Assembly: GCA_950295325.1 (NCBI GenBank)
Contig: OX485806.1
Location: 6,760,001-6,824,000 of the forward strand
Direction of reading: 5' to 3'
DNA: 64,000 nucleotides
From: Polytrichum commune
Taxonomy: Eukaryota; Streptophyta; Polytrichopsida; Polytrichales; Polytrichaceae
The notes below the pieces were generated by a model. The model made no database searches. It worked only from the letters and a program-made list of their open reading frames with translations, and had not been told where the DNA came from. The position numbers and the translations under genes were made by a program. Positions 48,301-60,105 of this stretch are shown one piece after another (position 1 is the first letter of the stretch; each line of letters starts with the position of its first letter).

Positions 48301-49500
48301 CCGCATACCTTAGGTGCTTTGCACTTCGGAATAAATCCAGAGAAGGGCATGCTCAAGCCTTTTTGTACTTACAGGAGCAGATTTTCTCCTTCAGTCTTTT
48401 GGTAAATAAATTCACGCTTGATGGAAATTATTCATTACATGAAAGCACCTCTCAACTTTTATCAAATTAATTCGGGTAAGTGTTTAGTGGACCTCACGTG
48501 TACTATTAAAAGAAAAATCCTTATCAAAAGACCAGAAGCAAGGAACAATCTATCCCGAATCCAAGGATCCCAGAGCACAATGCCGTGGATGTGTGAAGAG
48601 CAAGCTATCTGGAATCACAAGTTACCTCGTTGTACTGTTCCAAGCAACAGCTGACAGAGGCATTTATCACCCATCTGCAAAGATATCAATACGGGACAAA
48701 GTATATGCTCTACAAGACTGCCGACCTCCAAGGATATACTCAACATGGAAATTCCAGTGTTCAAGACACTTGATTTTCAATGATTTCCGTACCTTGAAGC
48801 AAAGGCAATGCGGCAGCAGAAAGAGGTGGATTCAATATCCATGTGTAAATCCTAAGACATCTCCGTCACTGTGCACAAGACTATATATAAAATTGTCAGT
48901 TGTGACCTAACTTGTATGTTGACCCAGTTGTCACTGATAAGGCCTACCCTCATTAGGTACCCAAATGATGTTATCGTCTGGTTCAGTACTAATCGAAAGC
49001 AGTTGAGCTGGCCTTTGATTTACTGCATGATTAACTATTCATGTGCAAACATTAGGTATGTGACTGCTTAGTGACGAACTTAGGCAATAAGCCCAATCTC
49101 TCCAATCTACAATGAACATGGAAGTTAACTTGAAGATACACTAATACAGGAAGAAGGTTCATCATTATATTGGAATCGACTTACTGCATCAAATTTCATG
49201 TGCAGACAATATGTGACTACACAATGGAACTTGGGCCACAAGCTCAAACTCTGGAACCTATAATAAAGATGGAAGTTGCTTCAAATTACTCCAATACAGC
49301 AAGAAAGTTTATAAATACATTGGAATCTCATAGCCTCACAGAAAAAGAGTGCAAGGTTAAGTTTGAAAGTACTCTTCTTTTGCACTCCCAGTCATATTGA
49401 AGCTTCCCTTCCGTTTTGCCTCATGAGACGTTTACCTCTGATTGCACCACACAGAGTTAAAGATTGTTCAGTATGCTGTCTAAATTCCCAGTCTTACTTA
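48301..49500. other. unassigned, with a diverged ~165-bp tandem duplication
   Basis: Segments about 49015-49180 and 49181-49345 align in order (ACTGCAT.A...TTCATGTGCA.ACA, then TATGTGACT, CTCAAACTCTGGA-like sequence, ATGGAAGTT and TTGGAATC), so this is a tandem duplication. Plus-strand frames at 48418-48910 were not recognised. Confidence 0.4.
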
Positions 49501-49694
49501 ACTACACTAAACATCTGATTTAGTGCGGCCCGCAATATTCATCAATGACCCACATTGATTGTCTTGCAAACACTGGGCAACTAAAGAGCGTGTCACATGA
49601 CACTTAGTGCTACATGACAAGTCACCAAGGCCCACTAATTAACATGGCACACTAATTTTAGTGCCACTCAAGATCAGATGTTTAGTGTAGTCTT
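49501..49694. mobile_element. small MITE with family B-like ends
   Basis: ACTACACTAAACATCTGA at the left is perfectly inverted at the right (TCAGATGTTTAGTGTAGT). The ~190-bp interior is unrelated to family B apart from more CACTAA-type motifs. No coding capacity. Confidence 0.75.
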
Positions 49695-49976
49695 GAGTTG
49701 GTGGACCTCAACCAATGAATGCATTTGAAGGCGAGCTTGATGTTTTCCACTATGGCACATATTTTGCACCTTCCTAAAAACCAGAAAATGTACTGGTCAT
49801 TGAAACCTTGTCATCGTACATGGTCCTATGAGTTGTTGATGGTGTGATGGGAAAATGTGGTACTCCTAGACCTTTCCTGTATGTACAACCTTGCTGAGCT
49901 GACTAATCATGCATTCAGTGTACTTGGCTCACGATTTGACACAACAATTCCTGGGAATATTTTTGGTGCTGAAGGA

Positions 49977-52900
49977 TCACCATACATCACCAGCAGCAAT
50001 AACTTCAAATATTCGTCGAACTGCAAAAGAATTGCAGAACACACAAAATTACATAAGGGGGACCCTTCAGTATAAAGAAGCCAGCAAACCTATGATTTAG
50101 GTTTACAGACAAGCACAAATTCAAAGTCAAAAGCTTAAAGGACCTACATACAGGCAGTTATTAACAGCTCTATAAATAATTAACAGATTCCAGAAAAGGT
50201 AAAAATAAGGGATGGTTGGAGAAATAGAGTTTGATAAAAGGTTGGCATGTCCTGCCCAATGCAGTATAAGGGACTCTAAAAACGAAAACCCTCCTTTTTA
50301 TAGGTCATGGTAGCTATTCTAGATAAAATTGCTTTACATTGTGTATGGCGTTAAGTGCCTGCTGTTGATGTCTTTGAGAATTTCATCCAATTTATATATA
50401 CCACAGAGCTTGGTCCAGTCTTGAAACTTACATCACATGAAATCAGCTTATTTTATGAATTGATATGAAAAGCATAGGAGTCCCATTACCATCAGAAGAA
50501 TGAGTAAAAAAAGTGTGCAGGAGGAACATCTGTAAGCACATGCAAAGAAGAGTGCATGGGGGCGGTGCAAATTGAACCTTCGTTAGGTGGCAAATTTGGT
50601 TGATCAGCAAGTACTGATTGCAGAGCGGACACATCCTCACCCCTGAAAATTCATCACGGCCTATTGTTAGAGAGATTTGGTTGCATGAAATAACCAACAG
50701 ACTTCCCATCTTACACCCGAAAGCTTGGAGAAAACTTACGCATTCTTGGCAGACAATATCCCAATTCTGTAAACAGTTAATGTAATGTGCTTGATTCACC
50801 ATAAATGAGCTGTGTTGTTGTCCCCACTAGATTGGACCATTGAGATCACTCACTAAGACCTGACTTCTAAGTCTCTTCTAGCATGAAGAACAGCTCCTAG
50901 TGTACCACAAGAAATAGTCCATTTCCTCAATTTAGGGGTCCATTCAATTTAAAACCCTGCCTCCAATCAAAAAAGGACCAACTCCCATAGAAAAGTCCCA
51001 TTGAGTTAAAGGATAACTCTAATATACAACTTGAAGCACTTAAGATTAAAGGTGTGAATCTTACCTAGACTCGTACGAGAGAGATCGAATTATAGCAACC
51101 TTCAAATTATGCCTGTGCAGCACAGTTGCACTACTTAGTAATGTCTGGGAAAAACCTTTTCAGCAGATGCTCAACTCTGCATTGCAAAGTTCCTCCACCC
51201 AAATGCTTCTCAACCAGTGTTCAGGGAGATTTTCGGACTTAATTGCTCAAAATCCCAGTGTTCCCAAGTCCAACCAGTTACATGTTGTGATTTCCAGTAT
51301 TGCTTTAATAATTTGAGGTACATTCCACAGACTCCTTTGAAATGATCAGTCATTTTCCTGAAGTCTTGAACTTCAACCGGTTATTTCTCAAACTTAACTA
51401 TTTCATCTGTAACTAGCAGCCGGTTCTCCCTGTTCATTGGTCTCAACTTGAACAGTACAAATGTCAGCATTGCTATTAGGTTCAACCTACAAGTGATACA
51501 GATCAAGATGAGGTAAATTAAAGGAGTGCTTACTCATCTCGATGCATTATGTACAAATTTTGTAGGCCCTCCACACAGTCATTAAGACTTGGCCTTGGTC
51601 CAACCCGTTGCTCTGCTTGCTTCACTGTGGCCTTCTCCGCTTTCAATAGCTGGAAACCATCACGGGAAAGCTTTTCAAACTGCTTGACGATTTTTTCCAT
51701 CTCAGCCCTGCATCACACAAATTCATCAATTGGCTTCCTTTTGCTTGCTGAATTCAGCAGGAGAGCTCTATAATTCATGGGCTCTGAATTTAAATGACTA
51801 TGACCTCACTCTTTGCCTCATCATTTCTTGCTCATGGTTGGTAGATGTAATCCAGAGGCAAAAATGGAAGTAAATGAGCATGCAGCCTAAACCCTATTCC
51901 TAAGCCCTTGCTAGGTTCAAATTGCTCAATTGTTTGTCTGACTGGTTCAGTGTGTACAAGAAAACTGACAGAAGTAGACGAAGTAGATTTCCTTACAAAG
52001 TTGAATGCATTGAGCGCAATATGGATTCCAGTTGCTCAATTTGCATAGCTGGCAAGGCACGGGTCATGGACTTCACGTCTCCCAGGATTCCATAGTTTTT
52101 CACATCACACAGCACCTGCGAAAAAAAGTCTCGTTAGCTTCTTTAGTTTAATCCCCCCAAAAAACACCATAACCATCGTAGGGTATGTGAGCCTTATGTG
52201 GTCACTCTTGTTAACTCATTGCACACCTACATTCTAATGGTACCTGACACAACATACTGTTAAGAATGGGCACTAAATACACACTTCTTACAATAAGATT
52301 AGACTATGCATTCAAAATGTAGACACCATTATGGGTTCAATAGCTAACACAATTGTGAATCTCTATGTGATCATTTCAAGAGAACGAGAATCCTCGCTTT
52401 GACCTGTTATAACTTCATATCTCAACTTTGATTTTGGAACTTGAAAATACAGTCTTCGTGATTCACAATTGCTACCCGGACCAGAAGAGACAGTTCCCAA
52501 TCCAATCCAACTACCAGAATTGTATGTGGAATCCATGCACGGGGCCACATATCTTAATCCTCAGACACCAATTATTGTGCAGAGGGAGACTAAGGTATGC
52601 AGGCCTTACTCGGTTACATTTCTTAATCAGACACTTGTATTTAAATGGTGAGTGGTTAGATGTGGATGTAAGAACAGATACCGAAAGACATGTGTTTAAA
52701 GAATTTGAACTACAAGCTCAAAATTTACTAACCATTCTAGGCTTAATAGTCAACATAATTGGGGGGACTTATATGACCATTCAATGAGCACAAAATCATC
52801 ACTTTGACAATGAATAAGATATCCATATGGGCTCCAAAACCTATAAGGAAAATGACAACAGCCACGATTTGGATTTGTCCGTCATCTCGCGCTGATTGCG

Positions 52901-53193
52901 TGTTTCACATCCTACGAGAAGTGAGTGCAGAGCTAAAAGTGTCTGTTTAAGGGCCGCTTACCTTAACAAGCTTCACTAGAATAAAAACCCTAATACACAC
53001 CGATATTGGAAACACGACATTAACATGAAACGATTTTTTTGGAGTGGAAGAATGTGCTTACCGGCAATCTGTCGAGGATGGCAGTGGCATTGCCGAACTG
53101 CTTGAGTAGTCTAGACTGTAATTCCTCCCAAGAATTGTGATGATCGAGAGCTCGTCGAAACCGCTGCTCGAATTTCTTCACCAAGCGTTCCAT
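49977..53193 (-). CDS. conserved protein, At5g43822-like (193 aa, six exons)
   Basis: Exons 53193-53062, 52115-51997, 51707-51534, 51112-51065, 50642-50578 and 50020-49977 join in frame through GT-AG introns into 193 residues ending in TGA. The protein begins MERLVKKFEQRFRRALDHHN, contains WEELQSRLLKQFGNATAILD, DVKNYGILGDVKSM, MEKIVKQFEKLSRDGFQLLK, RVGPRPSLNDCVEGLQNLY and ALQSVLADQPNLPPNE, and is mostly helical with likely coiled coil. This order matches the Arabidopsis protein At5g43822, of unknown function. I believe it is related to the human C1orf109/AIRIM family (ribosome maturation), but that link is from memory. The ATG at 53193 fits homologues; the frame is open further upstream. Intron 1 carries repeat F and intron 3 a family D MITE, so the gene tolerates insertions. 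Confidence 0.82.
51219..51442 (+). mobile_element. family D MITE, copy 3 (intronic)
   Basis: Runs from TCAGGGAGATTTTCGGACTT to AGCCGGTTCTCCCTG and lies entirely within the intron between exons 51707-51534 and 51112-51065 of the At5g43822-like gene. It holds one intact AACCGGTT near 51376. Confidence 0.75.
52590..52925 (+). repeat. dispersed repeat F, copy 1 (intronic)
   Basis: Aligns in the same orientation with 54065-54515. Shared phrases include GACATGTG.TTAAA, GAGCTCAAAAT-like, CAACATAAT.GG, CACTTTGACAATGAATA, GGAAAATGACAAC and CCTA.GAGAAGTG. It lies in intron 1 of the At5g43822-like gene. A third fragment is near 32640-32700. Confidence 0.6.
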
Positions 53194-54064
53194 CTCGTAC
53201 ACCAGAATCCACTCATTTCTCTCCCGCTTCCTTCTCTTGCGAATTCCCAAGAGCTACGTCAAAATCGTTAGGGTTTCGTTGACCGTTGGACGAAGTTTAT
53301 CAATTTTCGTGGAATAGGGGATGATAGGTTCTCGTCAAGACAAGACATGGACGGCCAAAGAACATGGTATCTCTTGAAGGGGGTCCTAATGATGTGAGAT
53401 GTTTTGTTTTTTTAAATACATCAAAAAAGTAAGATGGGAATGCTAAGGTGTGTGGCCCTATTGTGGGCGATTCCAACTCCACTAACAATTTTGAGCGTTG
53501 GATAGGTTTGCAAATTGTCTCATCTAGTTAGCAACTGCGAATCACAAAGTTTGTGATTTTAAGTTTCAAAAATTGGAGTTGATGCAAAGGTCATATGAGG
53601 GCAAAGTGCGAATTTTCTTTCTTTTAAAACTGGTCACCTGAACCCTTTCACTTGCGTTAACAAGTGCTCAGAGAAGATGGTTGAATTACTCATTAAAAGT
53701 TTATCATTTGAGTAATGTACAAAACATAGTATCAACTTATGTACCCACTTTCGATGCAAAAAAACCTAGATTTACATAAAATCATTTCAAATTTTGATCC
53801 CTTACAAGTGCCTACAATTGTAGATGTTTATCTCAAGTTTGGTTCCTTGTTAATCCTTGCTTCTCCTAGATTAATATCAAAGTTCAAGCCCAAAGTTGAA
53901 CTTGTAGAATTTCCACCTCCAATGGATACAACATCAAGTTTGGGGTTGAGCTTGAAAGCCAATCCGAAATAAGGAGTAATCAACCTAAGCTCAACCATTT
54001 TAGTCCTGTATAAAGGTCCAAATTCTTTCACCTTAGCTGACGAAACTTGCAAACTTGAATTTGA

Positions 54065-54515
54065 AACAAGGTATGTGCCTAGTTTTGTTACTTATCTTAA
54101 ATCAGACACCAAGATTTAAGTGGTATGTGGTTTGGTGTGACTCCAAGAATGGATACCAAAAAGACATGTGCTTAAAAGAGATTAAAATGTGAGCTCAAAA
54201 TATGATAATCATTCTAAGTTCAATTATCAACATAATCGGTCCCCACGTCAGCCTTTCCTATGAGATTTATTTCACATTTTTTGTTACTTTGGCAAGAGAA
54301 AAGCATGTAGAGGTTGGTTTGCACAAGCAGTGGAGCGTGTGGGCTTAATTCGATACAACGCAAAATGACAATTTGATGAGCATGAGAATTTTCACTTTGA
54401 CAATGAATAGATATTCGTATGAGCTCCAAAAATCATGTGGAAAATGACAACGGTTATTATTCAAATTTGTCAATCATCTTGCACTAATCGCGTGCATCAT
54501 GTCCTAGGAGAAGTG
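54065..54515 (+). repeat. dispersed repeat F, copy 2
   Basis: Second copy, about 900 bases upstream of the At5g43822-like start codon. It is longer than copy 1 by an internal segment at about 54245-54360. No inverted termini or coding frame were seen. Confidence 0.6.
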
Positions 54516-54740
54516 TGCTAATTAGAAAAAGAAGAAAAGTAGCCAATTAAGACCCATCTACCTTAAAGCTACATGTGAGTGGGCCTTCAACAATCCTTGA
54601 ACTTCCTTTCTTTGAAGGCCATCATCACTATCCAATGCAAACCCTCCACGTTTGGCTTTCTCTTGCATTCAATGTGATGTCCTTTTGCACTGCATCAAGA
54701 ACTTTAAAGCTTGCTTATCAAATTGCCAATGCTCACATTA

Positions 54741-55200
54741 ATGCCATGCCCACGCCAAGGCCAATTGCTACTCCTTGGCAGTTGGAGGAGTCCCTCTCTA
54801 TAGGGAAAATTCATCTTTTTTTGAAAATTATTGTTAATAGTAAGGATTTTTCATCCTACTCACAGTTCATTGGATGTAATGTTCTTCATTTTCACTCATT
54901 CACTTCATTACATACAAGATATAAACTCCCATCGAGATGGAAATTGTCCCACCAATGTGGGTCAATTGTTGGTCCTAGTGTGGGCATGCTATAATGCCAT
55001 GCCCACACTAGGGCCAATCGTTGCTTGTTGAAAATAGGTGGAGTCACACTTGATAGGGAAGTTCATCTCTTTCCAAAATCTTCTCCTAACAATAAGGGAT
55101 TTTCGTCCTACCTTCACTAAATATAATGTATTGTGATTTTGCTTGTTCACTTCACTATGTACAAGACAACAACTCTTATTAGGATGGAAATTGTCGCAAC
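54741..55200. mobile_element. two MITE-like units in tandem
   Basis: 54741-54993 and 54994-55200 are diverged copies in the same orientation, each starting ATGCCATGCCCAC. Their junction contains inverted ends: GGTCCTAGTGTGGGCAT at 54971-54987 pairs with 54999-55015 (16 of 17). This fits two elements with TIRs of the type ATGCCATGCCCACACTAGGG sitting side by side. Confidence 0.6.
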
Positions 55201-57999
55201 CCTTGCTAGCTCCCCTTAACTATCTTGGCCATTTTTCAATACTAGCAAGGGTCACGAGTGCTAACCCTTCACACTCCACCCATGCAAATGGTTAGCCCCC
55301 CATTCCATGGACCTCTTAAGCTCATAGGTGGGTGGCCAACCTTCTTACACTTGTATTAAGGACTCTCCCTTTAGTTGGTAGCCAATGGTTAGATGTAGAC
55401 TTTCATCCATGAAAGTCCCATCTTTAGTTGATCCTCGCGTTGCCAAAGCAACACTACAACAACCCAAACCATACTAGGCAACTATGCCCCCACGTTGGGC
55501 CAATGCCCGTTGTGAGCCCAATTGTAGGCCCACACTGGTGTTTAAGCTGTTAAAACAGTTAAAGCTAAGCTTAGATTTTGCATCAATTACTTTAAAATAT
55601 AAAAAGAGTGGGAATTGATTTGTATTGCAGTTTTAAGCTTTAGGCTAGAATGTTGGTTTGATATTAGGAGGAAGGGAGAAATTAGGTTGCAATTAGTTTA
55701 TTAGTTAATATCCTTGGGGCACTTAGGCCTTGAGGAAGAAGTAGGTCCTTGCTCAACCGTGTTAGGCTCTGTTAATGTTCGTTATGGGGAGGGGTCTACT
55801 ATTTCCCTAGAAAATTCCAGGGTTGAGGAAAGGGGGCCTAGCCGTTGTTCGGTTGGCTCTATTCTGTTACACTCTCTCTGGTTCGAAGGTGCATGTGGCT
55901 ACGGCGGCAGCAGGGAAGTGGCGAAAGGCTCGTTGAAAACGGAAAAGGTTGTGGCAACCGGCTAAGGGTCATGCCGGCTGTATGCCGAGCCGACTGAGTA
56001 AGGGATCCAGCAGTCACTCCCAACCAGGATGGGTACTCCACCTACAGGCAGAAGGGAGGTGAAAAGGCGGCGGCATTAGCTTAGCTGCAACACCAAGATG
56101 GGAGGTGACTAGGCTCTGAAATGCAGAGAGGGGGAAGGAGAAGAATGAGACTGCGCTCGAAGGGGTTGCGCTAATCTCGTAGTGGAATGTAGAAGGGCCA
56201 TAGCGAAAGGGTAAACCCACACGGCATGAGCAGCAAGGGTGAATGGCAGAATTCGGCATTGGATGGCCTGGAGCACAGAATGAGGGAGGTGTAAGCACAT
56301 GAACTGAAGGGTGACCTTCCCCTGGAAGCCTCTCACAGAACCTTCAAAGGCGAAAAACTTGTATCTCAGTGACGCTAGTATTCTCTGAGGTGGAAATTGG
56401 ATTGAATTCTAATGTTCTTCATGCCCAGTTCGGTGGTTCAGGCTGGACACTGCAAGGGGATCCAGGGTTGATCGGGGAAACCAGTCGCACACTGACATGG
56501 CTGAGGGGAGCTTGCTGGATCTACGGATTCGCACTGCAGCTCAGAGTTCGGTGTTTGGGCAGGAGTGCGCTGTGACACAATGTGAAGCTGCTAGGAGTTG
56601 GTTGCAGCCTCAGAGGCAAAGTGAGAAGGTGGATGTCCACCTGGACAGTGTGAGGATGGTTGGGCAGCCTAGCTAACTGAAGGAGGAGCACCTAGGAACC
56701 GGTTGGGGGGCATATAGCCGAGATAGGGAGGACCAGTAGGCACTCTGTGGCAGTAAAGGAGATGGTACCAACTACCAGCCGAAGACAGTAAGGGTAGGAA
56801 CCCATTTGACGGGCTGTGACGGGCGTCAGCCGGAGGGTAACAACGTAGAATCCTGGGAGGACATTTGGCACTAAGGCCCAATATTAAGGATTTCTAGGAT
56901 CTCGGCACTAAGGGGCAGCAGCTGGTGTGATTTGTTTTGGAATTAGACTAGGGCAAGTAGTTTAGGGGATAGGAGTTAGAGAATTATCTAGAGAGGAATG
57001 GTGGCATCAATCCATACATGCATCACGCATAGTTAGGCTTAGGGGAAAGGATAGGATTGGCTTTGGTAGGCCAAGGATTAAAAGTGTGAGGGGACATATC
57101 TATGTTAAGAAAGAGCGTTCCTCAACGCTTGTAACTTGGGCAATGAAATGAAGTTGTGATTTCATGTGATAAGTGGTCAAGAGTTTACACACACGGACGG
57201 AAAGGCAGACATTGAATAGCGAATGTGAGCCATAGGCTCTCACCCGGACTACGACGCACAAGGGTGGGGGTTTGTGGCTGACACCCGTGGAGGCCGTGCC
57301 GTTTGGCCTCGGGTGGTTTTGGTCTGCCACGCCGCCTCACCCATATAAGCCTCTAAGACTTTGGGCATGGCCCCTACCCCACTATCAAGAAACCTTTTGT
57401 CTCTCTCCTAAGGGTTGGGGCCAAGTAGACATTTTCGTTTAGCCGTTGGGGCTAGAAATCCCCAGCATCTTTAGACCATCAGAATTTCTTCCTATGATAT
57501 TTGATGCTATTAAAGCGACCACTCTATCGACATCTGTTTTTTGCATAGATGCCGATACACCCCTCACTTGCCTCATTCGAAGAAGTATTGAGGAAGTTAT
57601 GCCTGTTCAAACCTAGGCAGTCCCGTTCGCCACTCCTAGGTCACTGCTATCCCAAGGCGTTGTCCCTAGACAACACCCCATTCAAATTGCCATATCTCCT
57701 AGCTCACACGTCCGATTGAGGTGTTCTTGAGCATTCTACAATCCGAATGGCATAAGCTACTCATAGCTCATGGCCTTACCCTCGTGACTCCTAATCTCTG
57801 TGGGTGGGAGGCGTTCTCAACGCCTGACGCCCTCACTCACACTAGGATCACTTGGGCCATCTCACCAATGGCGCCACAAAGTCATGGGTGTCACTCCGGG
57901 GTCCCCCTTGTGCCCATGGTGTTGCGGCCACTCCTCATGGAGAGGTGTGCGACTGAAACTCTCCCATTGGTGTGGGCTAGTTGTTGGTCTTATAGGCCC
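55200..57999. other. GC-richer repeat-derived block, no gene recognised
   Basis: 55550-57350 resembles 17690-19930 in composition and in matching phrases. Both begin near an ATATAAAAAGAGTG motif and end with CGGACTACGA.CGC..AAGGGTGGGG. Frames here are short and unrecognised. It may be a degenerate large retroelement; no LTR pair, primer-binding site or protease, reverse transcriptase or integrase motif was seen. Confidence 0.35.
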
Positions 58000-58067
58000 C
58001 CCACACATACTGGTGGGCGGCGGCAGTGAACAGGCGAACATCGTTCGCTGCCACCAGTATGTGTGGG
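58000..58067. repeat. inverted repeat
   Basis: CCCACACATACTGGTGG at 58000-58016 pairs perfectly with 58051-58067, and an inner GCAGTGAAC pairs with GTTCGCTGC with one mismatch. Related CCCACA.ATG.TGGTGGG phrases occur near 60260, so this is probably a MITE end or foldback. Confidence 0.75.
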
Positions 58068-58513
58068 CATGTCTTCGTTTCTCAAAATATTACGGATTCC
58101 TGTTGCTACATAAAACTTGGAGGATTTAGAAAGATTTTATGTAGTGACAATTTCGAGATCTCCTTGTGAGCTTTTTTCCTTGTAGGTCAACGGTTTAATT
58201 GTTTCTACCCATGTACTTCTATGCAGTGCTAAAGCATGGTGTTTTATGTTTGTTTTATTTGCGAATGCAAGAAATCGTGATCGTCTTATGTTGATATAAG
58301 ACTTCCAACTCTATTGGAGATTTTACACCTTCGTTTGAAATGTAAATTCTGTAAATTCCTTTTTCGACTGTAGAAAATTGTAGTGGTTATGTTGTAAAAG
58401 GCTTGTTACTTGTATTTATTTACCACCATTTCTTTGGTGGTATATAATAGACGTCCTTGCAAGTTGTGCCATGGACATAATAAAAGTATTAAACGTACTG
58501 GGCCTGCAAAAAC

Positions 58514-58660
58514 CCCGAAGGCTGAAGAATCCTAGTGTTTGCAAGTCCAACTGGTTACATGTTGACATCCTCCGGTTTTCCTTTATTAAGTTGGGGTATA
58601 TTCTATAAATTCCTCTAACATGCTCAGTAATTTTCCTGCATTCTTGAACTTCCACATATT
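58514..58660 (+). mobile_element. family D MITE, copy 4 (3'-truncated)
   Basis: Matches copy 5 closely over its first ~150 bases (CCTCC.GTTTTCCTTTATTAA, GGGGTATATTCTATAAATTC) and then stops after TTGAACTTCCAC, where unrelated AT-rich sequence begins. Confidence 0.7.
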
Positions 58661-59136
58661 TTGTTTTTAAAATTTTATAATTAAAACATTCATATTTTAT
58701 CATTGAAATGTTTCATGAATAATATCATGATGGCCAAATAATAGACAATATGATTTCAACAACAATATTAGTTTACATTGCTTTATATACATAAGTGTGA
58801 ACCTTACTTTTGAAAATTTTAAATTTAAATTTAAAAGATAAAAAAATCATGAATTATATATATATATATATGTCTATATAATAAAAGTAAAGATAAAACA
58901 AACTTGTAAACAAACTAAAAGTCATGTATCAAAAATACAACTTTTACGTAGTGCCTAATTTGTAATATTTAGGGTATCCATAACCATAAGGTTAGTTTAT
59001 AACAATGCATTCACATGTACTGCATGACATTTTTCTCAAAACATTACACTTGAACGATAACAACTTACCAAAATAATGGATCTTAATATTCGCAGCTTTC
59101 ACAATGACAATGAAGTGTTTCCGATATTATACATAA
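58661..59136. other. AT-rich gene-free stretch
   Basis: Contains a TA-rich run at 58856-58872 and no frame of note. Confidence 0.4.
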
Positions 59137-59412
59137 TTGTCATGGATGATGGATGAGTTCATCCATTTGCCAAAACCCTACCTTCTCTTATGATGAAATA
59201 TTGTCTTGGATGATTGAAATTTGGATGACAAATCACTTGGTAAGTGAGAGTAATTGCAACACTATGAATCTATATTCCCCTATAAAAATAACAAGGAATG
59301 ACAAATAATGTTGGGTTGACATATAGTGTTGGTGACACTACACCACGGTTTACAACTAGTATTGAGCAAGACAATTAGAATTGGTGATACTAAATAACAT
59401 GTTTAGTGTACT
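59137..59412 (+). mobile_element. family B MITE, copy 4 (5'-truncated)
   Basis: Starts inside the element at TGTCATGGATGATGGATGAG and ends at the family terminus AACATGTTTAGTGTA. It is very similar to copy 3 over this part. Confidence 0.7.
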
Positions 59413-59439
59413 TATAATATTTGGGTAAAAAATGATACT

Positions 59440-59512
59440 CTTAGTTAAATGTTGTAGCAATATGTAACTCCAAATGGTAACCCACACATATTAGACAAAA
59501 TAGTGTAATTGT
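59440..59512. mobile_element. family C half element
   Basis: GCAATATGTAACTCCAAATGGTAACCC.. to TTAGACAAAATAGTGTA matches one arm of the family C foldback. The second arm is missing. It lies between two family B copies. Confidence 0.6.
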
Positions 59513-59835
59513 AAACAACCCATGTAGTTTCACCGACACTAAGTGTAAACCAAACATCGTTTGTTATTCCTTCTAAAAAAGGAAATTAGACATTATAGGT
59601 TTACATTGTTGCAATTATTATCACTTATTAGGTGAATTTTCATCCAAATTTCAATCATCCATGACGACATTTCATAACATGAATTTTAGGGTGCAGAATA
59701 TACCAAAAGTGGTTGAACTAAAAGTAGCTTGTGGTGGTGATATTTGCACTAAACTTATTCATACGAAGTGTCAATAAAAAATTTACCACATGTGACATAA
59801 AATACCATATGATACTAAAATAAAATATTTAATAG
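59513..59835 (-). mobile_element. family B MITE, copy 5
   Basis: Family B in reverse orientation: GTTTACATTGTTGCAATTAT, TCCAAATTTCAATCATCCAT and, near the end, ACATAAAATACCATATGATA. The outer CACTAAAT ends are eroded. Confidence 0.6.
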
Positions 59836-59925
59836 TAGTTGAGATATACTTTTAGTTTTAAACTGTCACTTCATTTTAGGAAAAATGAACCAAGTTTGTT
59901 TCATTGTCAAAAATAGACAAGATAA

Positions 59926-60105
59926 TACGGGCCAACCAGTTACATGTTGACATCCTCCAATTTTCCTTTATTAAGTTGGGGTATATTCTATAAATTCCTC
60001 TAACATGCTCGGTAATTTTCCTGCAGTCTTGAACTTCCACCGGTTATGTCTCAAAATCATCCGGTAGTTTTGTAACTAACTGCCGGTTCTCCCCAATTGT
60101 AGTTC
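59926..60105 (+). mobile_element. family D MITE, copy 5
   Basis: Runs from GGGCCAACCAGTTACATGTT to GCCGGTTCTCCCC. It retains CACCGGTTATG and ATCCGGTAG variants of the internal CCGG motifs. The outer left ~30 bases are missing. Confidence 0.7.

Noticed and set aside
48418-48910. Two overlapping plus-strand frames of 78 and 105 codons
   Set aside because: No family recognised, no consistent frame, and the region sits between repeats.
50443-50802. 119-codon minus-strand frame with Cys-rich text
   Set aside because: It overlaps the 65-base exon at 50642-50578 in another frame; the spliced reading is supported by homology and phase.
52428-52787. 119-codon plus-strand frame
   Set aside because: It lies in intron 1 of the At5g43822-like gene, mostly within dispersed repeat F, on the opposite strand.
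55550-57350. Intact LTR retrotransposon
   Set aside because: No pair of terminal repeats and no protease, reverse transcriptase or integrase motif could be found.
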